Origin: Rheinheimera aquimaris
Lineage (GTDB): Bacteria; Pseudomonadota; Gammaproteobacteria; Enterobacterales; Alteromonadaceae
Length of the DNA stretch: 64,000 bases
NCBI RefSeq assembly: GCF_020531985.1
Contig: NZ_JAJAVQ010000005.1
Location: 186,001 to 250,000 of the forward strand
Direction: 5' to 3'
Shown: positions 62,308 through 64,000 of the stretch, one piece after another
Layout: the number at the start of each line of letters is the position of its first letter
How positions within the stretch are numbered: the stretch's first letter is position 1
Notes under the pieces: model-generated
Database searches by the model: none
The model's input: the letters and a program-made list of their open reading frames with translations, nothing else
Told to the model about the DNA's origin: nothing
Made by a program: the position numbers and the translations under genes

Positions 62308-62486
62308 GCAGCATGCAACCGCTGGATAAGCAAAAAACAGAAAATTGGCTAACCAGCAAAGAAGCGAAAAAAGTGCTTAAGGTGTCGGACTGCTACCTGA
62401 TGCATATGCGCCTGGCGGGCAAATTGCAGTTTCGCAAAGAAGGGAACCGGTTTTTCTATCTGCTACCCAAGCATGCCGAGAAGTAA
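62304..62486 (+). CDS. Small helix-turn-helix protein (excisionase/MerR-like fold)
   Basis: 60 residues. WLTSKEAKKVLKVSDCYLMHMRLAGKL then FRKEGNRFFYLLPKHAEK has the pattern of HTH_17/excisionase-type winged helices. It overlaps the preceding lipoprotein gene by four bases (ATGA); an internal ATG at 62313 is also possible. It may be a control protein of the adjoining defence-type island, or an unrelated gene. Confidence 0.6.
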   Translation: MSSMQPLDKQKTENWLTSKEAKKVLKVSDCYLMHMRLAGKLQFRKEGNRFFYLLPKHAEK

Positions 62487-62491
62487 CCACC

Positions 62492-63034
62492 GTGCAGTCT
62501 TTTGATGAGATCTACGCACAACTCCTAAACTGGCACCGGGCAAAGCACCAATTTGCCGGTGACAACACACCATCAGCAGCATCTGAGCGTTTTCTGGCAC
62601 AACTCACTAACCAAATACTCCTGCCTGTGGCTGAACATTTTGGCCAATTAACCATAACCTACGGCTTTACCGGTCCAACACTAAGCCGTTATATCCAGCG
62701 CTTATCACCTGCAGGTACAGCGCCAGGGTTAGATCAACATGCCTGCACTGAATTTAATTCTAAAGGTTCCACTATTTGCCACCGACCCGGCGCAGCCTGT
62801 GATTTTATTGTGCAGGGCTATGAACAGCGCATGCACCTGGTAGTGCAGTTTATTTGCCAACAGCTAAGCTTCGATAAACTGTATTTTTATGGCCGCAACC
62901 GGCCTATTCATATCAGCGTGTCTGATGAACCCTTGAGACATCTGCAAATAATGCAGCAAAGCGAATACGGCAGGCGTTACCCCGGCAAAAAGGCGTTTGG
63001 CGATAGTGCTATAGCCTTGGCAAAAGAGCTTTGA
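62492..63034 (+). CDS. Protein with M15-like metal site next to a phosphorothioation-associated gene
   Basis: 180 residues starting with GTG at 62492; no in-frame ATG is near. The central part has His97-x6-Asp104 (CHRPGAACD) and His140 (RPIHISV), which is the metal-ligand pattern of M15/hedgehog-type enzymes (HxxxxxxD then H). LTITYGFTGPTLSRYI and ALDQHACTEFNSKG-like stretches are strongly conserved-looking. There is no signal peptide, unlike cell-wall M15 enzymes, so it acts in the cytoplasm. It ends two bases before the methyltransferase gene. Role unknown. Confidence 0.7.
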   Translation: MQSFDEIYAQLLNWHRAKHQFAGDNTPSAASERFLAQLTNQILLPVAEHFGQLTITYGFTGPTLSRYIQRLSPAGTAPGLDQHACTEFNSKGSTICHRPGAACDFIVQGYEQRMHLVVQFICQQLSFDKLYFYGRNRPIHISVSDEPLRHLQIMQQSEYGRRYPGKKAFGDSAIALAKEL

Positions 63035-63036
63035 CC

Positions 63037-64000
63037 ATGGACGCAGAGCAGTTTAATCAGTTGGTAAAACAGGTAAGTGCCGGTAAAAAACTGCCGGATG
63101 CTATTTACCTACATAGAGATGCCTTTAGTGCTTTGCCGCCACCACTAACCAAATTTATAGGTGTTGTTGCTACTGCATTGAAGGTGCCGGCATCTGACTG
63201 GAATATCGTTAAGCTGTTTAAAACTAACTTTCGTTTGTCACTGCTGTATTACCCTGATTTTTATACGGATGCTTACCCCGCGTTACATCAAAGCGTCACG
63301 GTTGATTTAGCCAGACTACAACACAGAGTTACCCGCTATGACGAGCATGACAACCCGCCGATACTGCACCGTAAAGAACACTTTATTCTGCCAGACCATC
63401 CGGATTACGAGAGCTTTTGTCTGATTACACAAGAGGGTGAAGCGGCAGGCTTGTATGACAACCCTAGAATGATCGGCTTTAAAGCCAGCTGGCAGCGGCT
63501 TATCGCCAAACATGGCTATGAGCTAATGGATGGCCGGCTGTTTCGCAGTTCCGCTTTGCATACTGCAGAGGATGAACAAAATATTGACCGGCATAAAACC
63601 GCATTAGTGCGGCATGAACTCTCCGCACCGATGAAAACCCTGGCAAAGCATGGTTTTCTGCAAGGCGATTATTCACTATTTGATTATGGTTGTGGCCGGG
63701 GCGATGATTTGCGTGAACTTGAAGCCCACGGCTTAGACGTGCTGGGTTGGGATCCAAACTTTCGCCCAGATGCCGACAAAGTCAGCTCTGATATTGTTAA
63801 CATTGGCTTTGTAGTTAACGTTATTGAAGATAAAGACGAGCGCTTAGACGCTCTACTCGGCAGCTGGGAGTTAACCCAAAAGCTACTGGTGGTGTCGGCC
63901 ATGTTGGCCAACGAGAGCTATATTACACAGTTTCAACCCTACAAAGATGGCGTTATTACCTCACGCAATACCTTTCAAAAGTACTACAGCCAAGGCGAGT
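63037..64000 (+). CDS. DNA phosphorothioation-associated putative methyltransferase (runs off the right edge)
   Basis: 321 residues are visible from ATG 63037; no stop before the edge. Residues 216-224 (DYGCGRGDD) are a SAM-binding motif I, followed by GLDVLGWDPNF and VVNVIEDKDER. The N-terminal 200 residues (DAIYLHRDAFSALPPPL, NIVKLFKTNFRLSLLYYPDF, DRHKTALVRHELSAPMK) match the protein family found regularly beside dnd genes and named DNA phosphorothioation-associated putative methyltransferase. Whether it modifies DNA is not established. The dnd genes, if present, would be to the right of the window. Confidence 0.8.
   Translation, partial: MDAEQFNQLVKQVSAGKKLPDAIYLHRDAFSALPPPLTKFIGVVATALKVPASDWNIVKLFKTNFRLSLLYYPDFYTDAYPALHQSVTVDLARLQHRVTRYDEHDNPPILHRKEHFILPDHPDYESFCLITQEGEAAGLYDNPRMIGFKASWQRLIAKHGYELMDGRLFRSSALHTAEDEQNIDRHKTALVRHELSAPMKTLAKHGFLQGDYSLFDYGCGRGDDLRELEAHGLDVLGWDPNFRPDADKVSSDIVNIGFVVNVIEDKDERLDALLGSWELTQKLLVVSAMLANESYITQFQPYKDGVITSRNTFQKYYSQGE

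Overview
The window is 64 kb from a gammaproteobacterium. Gene style, the lateral-type flagellar system, a GlyGly-CTERM protein and moderately GC-rich DNA suggest the Rheinheimera/Arsukibacterium/Alishewanella group; this is inference, since there is no rRNA or other marker in the window.

Left edge (1-2674): the start of a secreted M14 zinc carboxypeptidase (minus strand), then an NhaC-type Na+/H+ antiporter coupled to a VanX/DdpX-like D-Ala-D-Ala dipeptidase.

Flagellar locus (2679-38117): one uninterrupted, nearly complete lateral-type flagellar system. It has four main transcription units. (i) motY-lafK-fliEFGHIJ (10290 to 2679) is preceded by what reads clearly as a GEMM-I cyclic di-GMP riboswitch. 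(ii) fliT-fliK-fliL-fliA(lafS)-motA(lafT)-motB(lafU)-pilZ-fliMNPQR-flhB-flhA (22059 to 10818) has a sigma-54 type promoter. (iii) fliC(lafA), fliD and fliS (24990 to 22330) have a sigma-28 type promoter and a clear terminator. (iv) flgBCDEFGHIJKL, an unknown 341-aa gene, a Maf-type flagellin glycosylation gene and a 91-aa gene (36488 to 25092) also have a sigma-54 type promoter. flgA, flgM and flgN read the other way, with a sigma-28 site before flgM. Both sigma-54 promoters carry the same GCGGAAG-N5-CTTCCGC palindrome about 85-100 bp upstream of the predicted transcription start, a good candidate for the LafK enhancer. With the riboswitch, a PilZ gene inside the motor operon and a GGDEF diguanylate cyclase just after flgN, the locus appears wired to cyclic di-GMP at the RNA, motor and synthesis levels.

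Middle (39431-44002): a more AT-rich patch with a tandemly duplicated small secreted-protein gene (one copy frameshifted near its end), flanking repeats and the tail of a REP-associated transposase, followed by a large GlyGly-CTERM surface protein.

Right half (44107-61698): a TetR/AcrR regulator convergent with an AcrAB-type RND pump whose promoter holds an AcrR-like palindrome; pirin; a membrane protein with a short entericidin-like lipoprotein; OsmC; a LysR regulator; an operon of a periplasmic isochorismatase-type hydrolase, an amidohydrolase and a small cytochrome c; a Gfo/Idh/MocA oxidoreductase; a periplasmic catalase-peroxidase KatG; and a TonB-dependent receptor. Two homologous hairpin repeats with compensating base changes lie at the 3' ends of this region.

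Right edge (61810-64000): a thioredoxin-like lipoprotein, a small HTH protein, a protein with an M15-like metal site and the beginning of a DNA phosphorothioation-associated putative methyltransferase. This is probably the edge of a Dnd-linked defence island that continues beyond the window.
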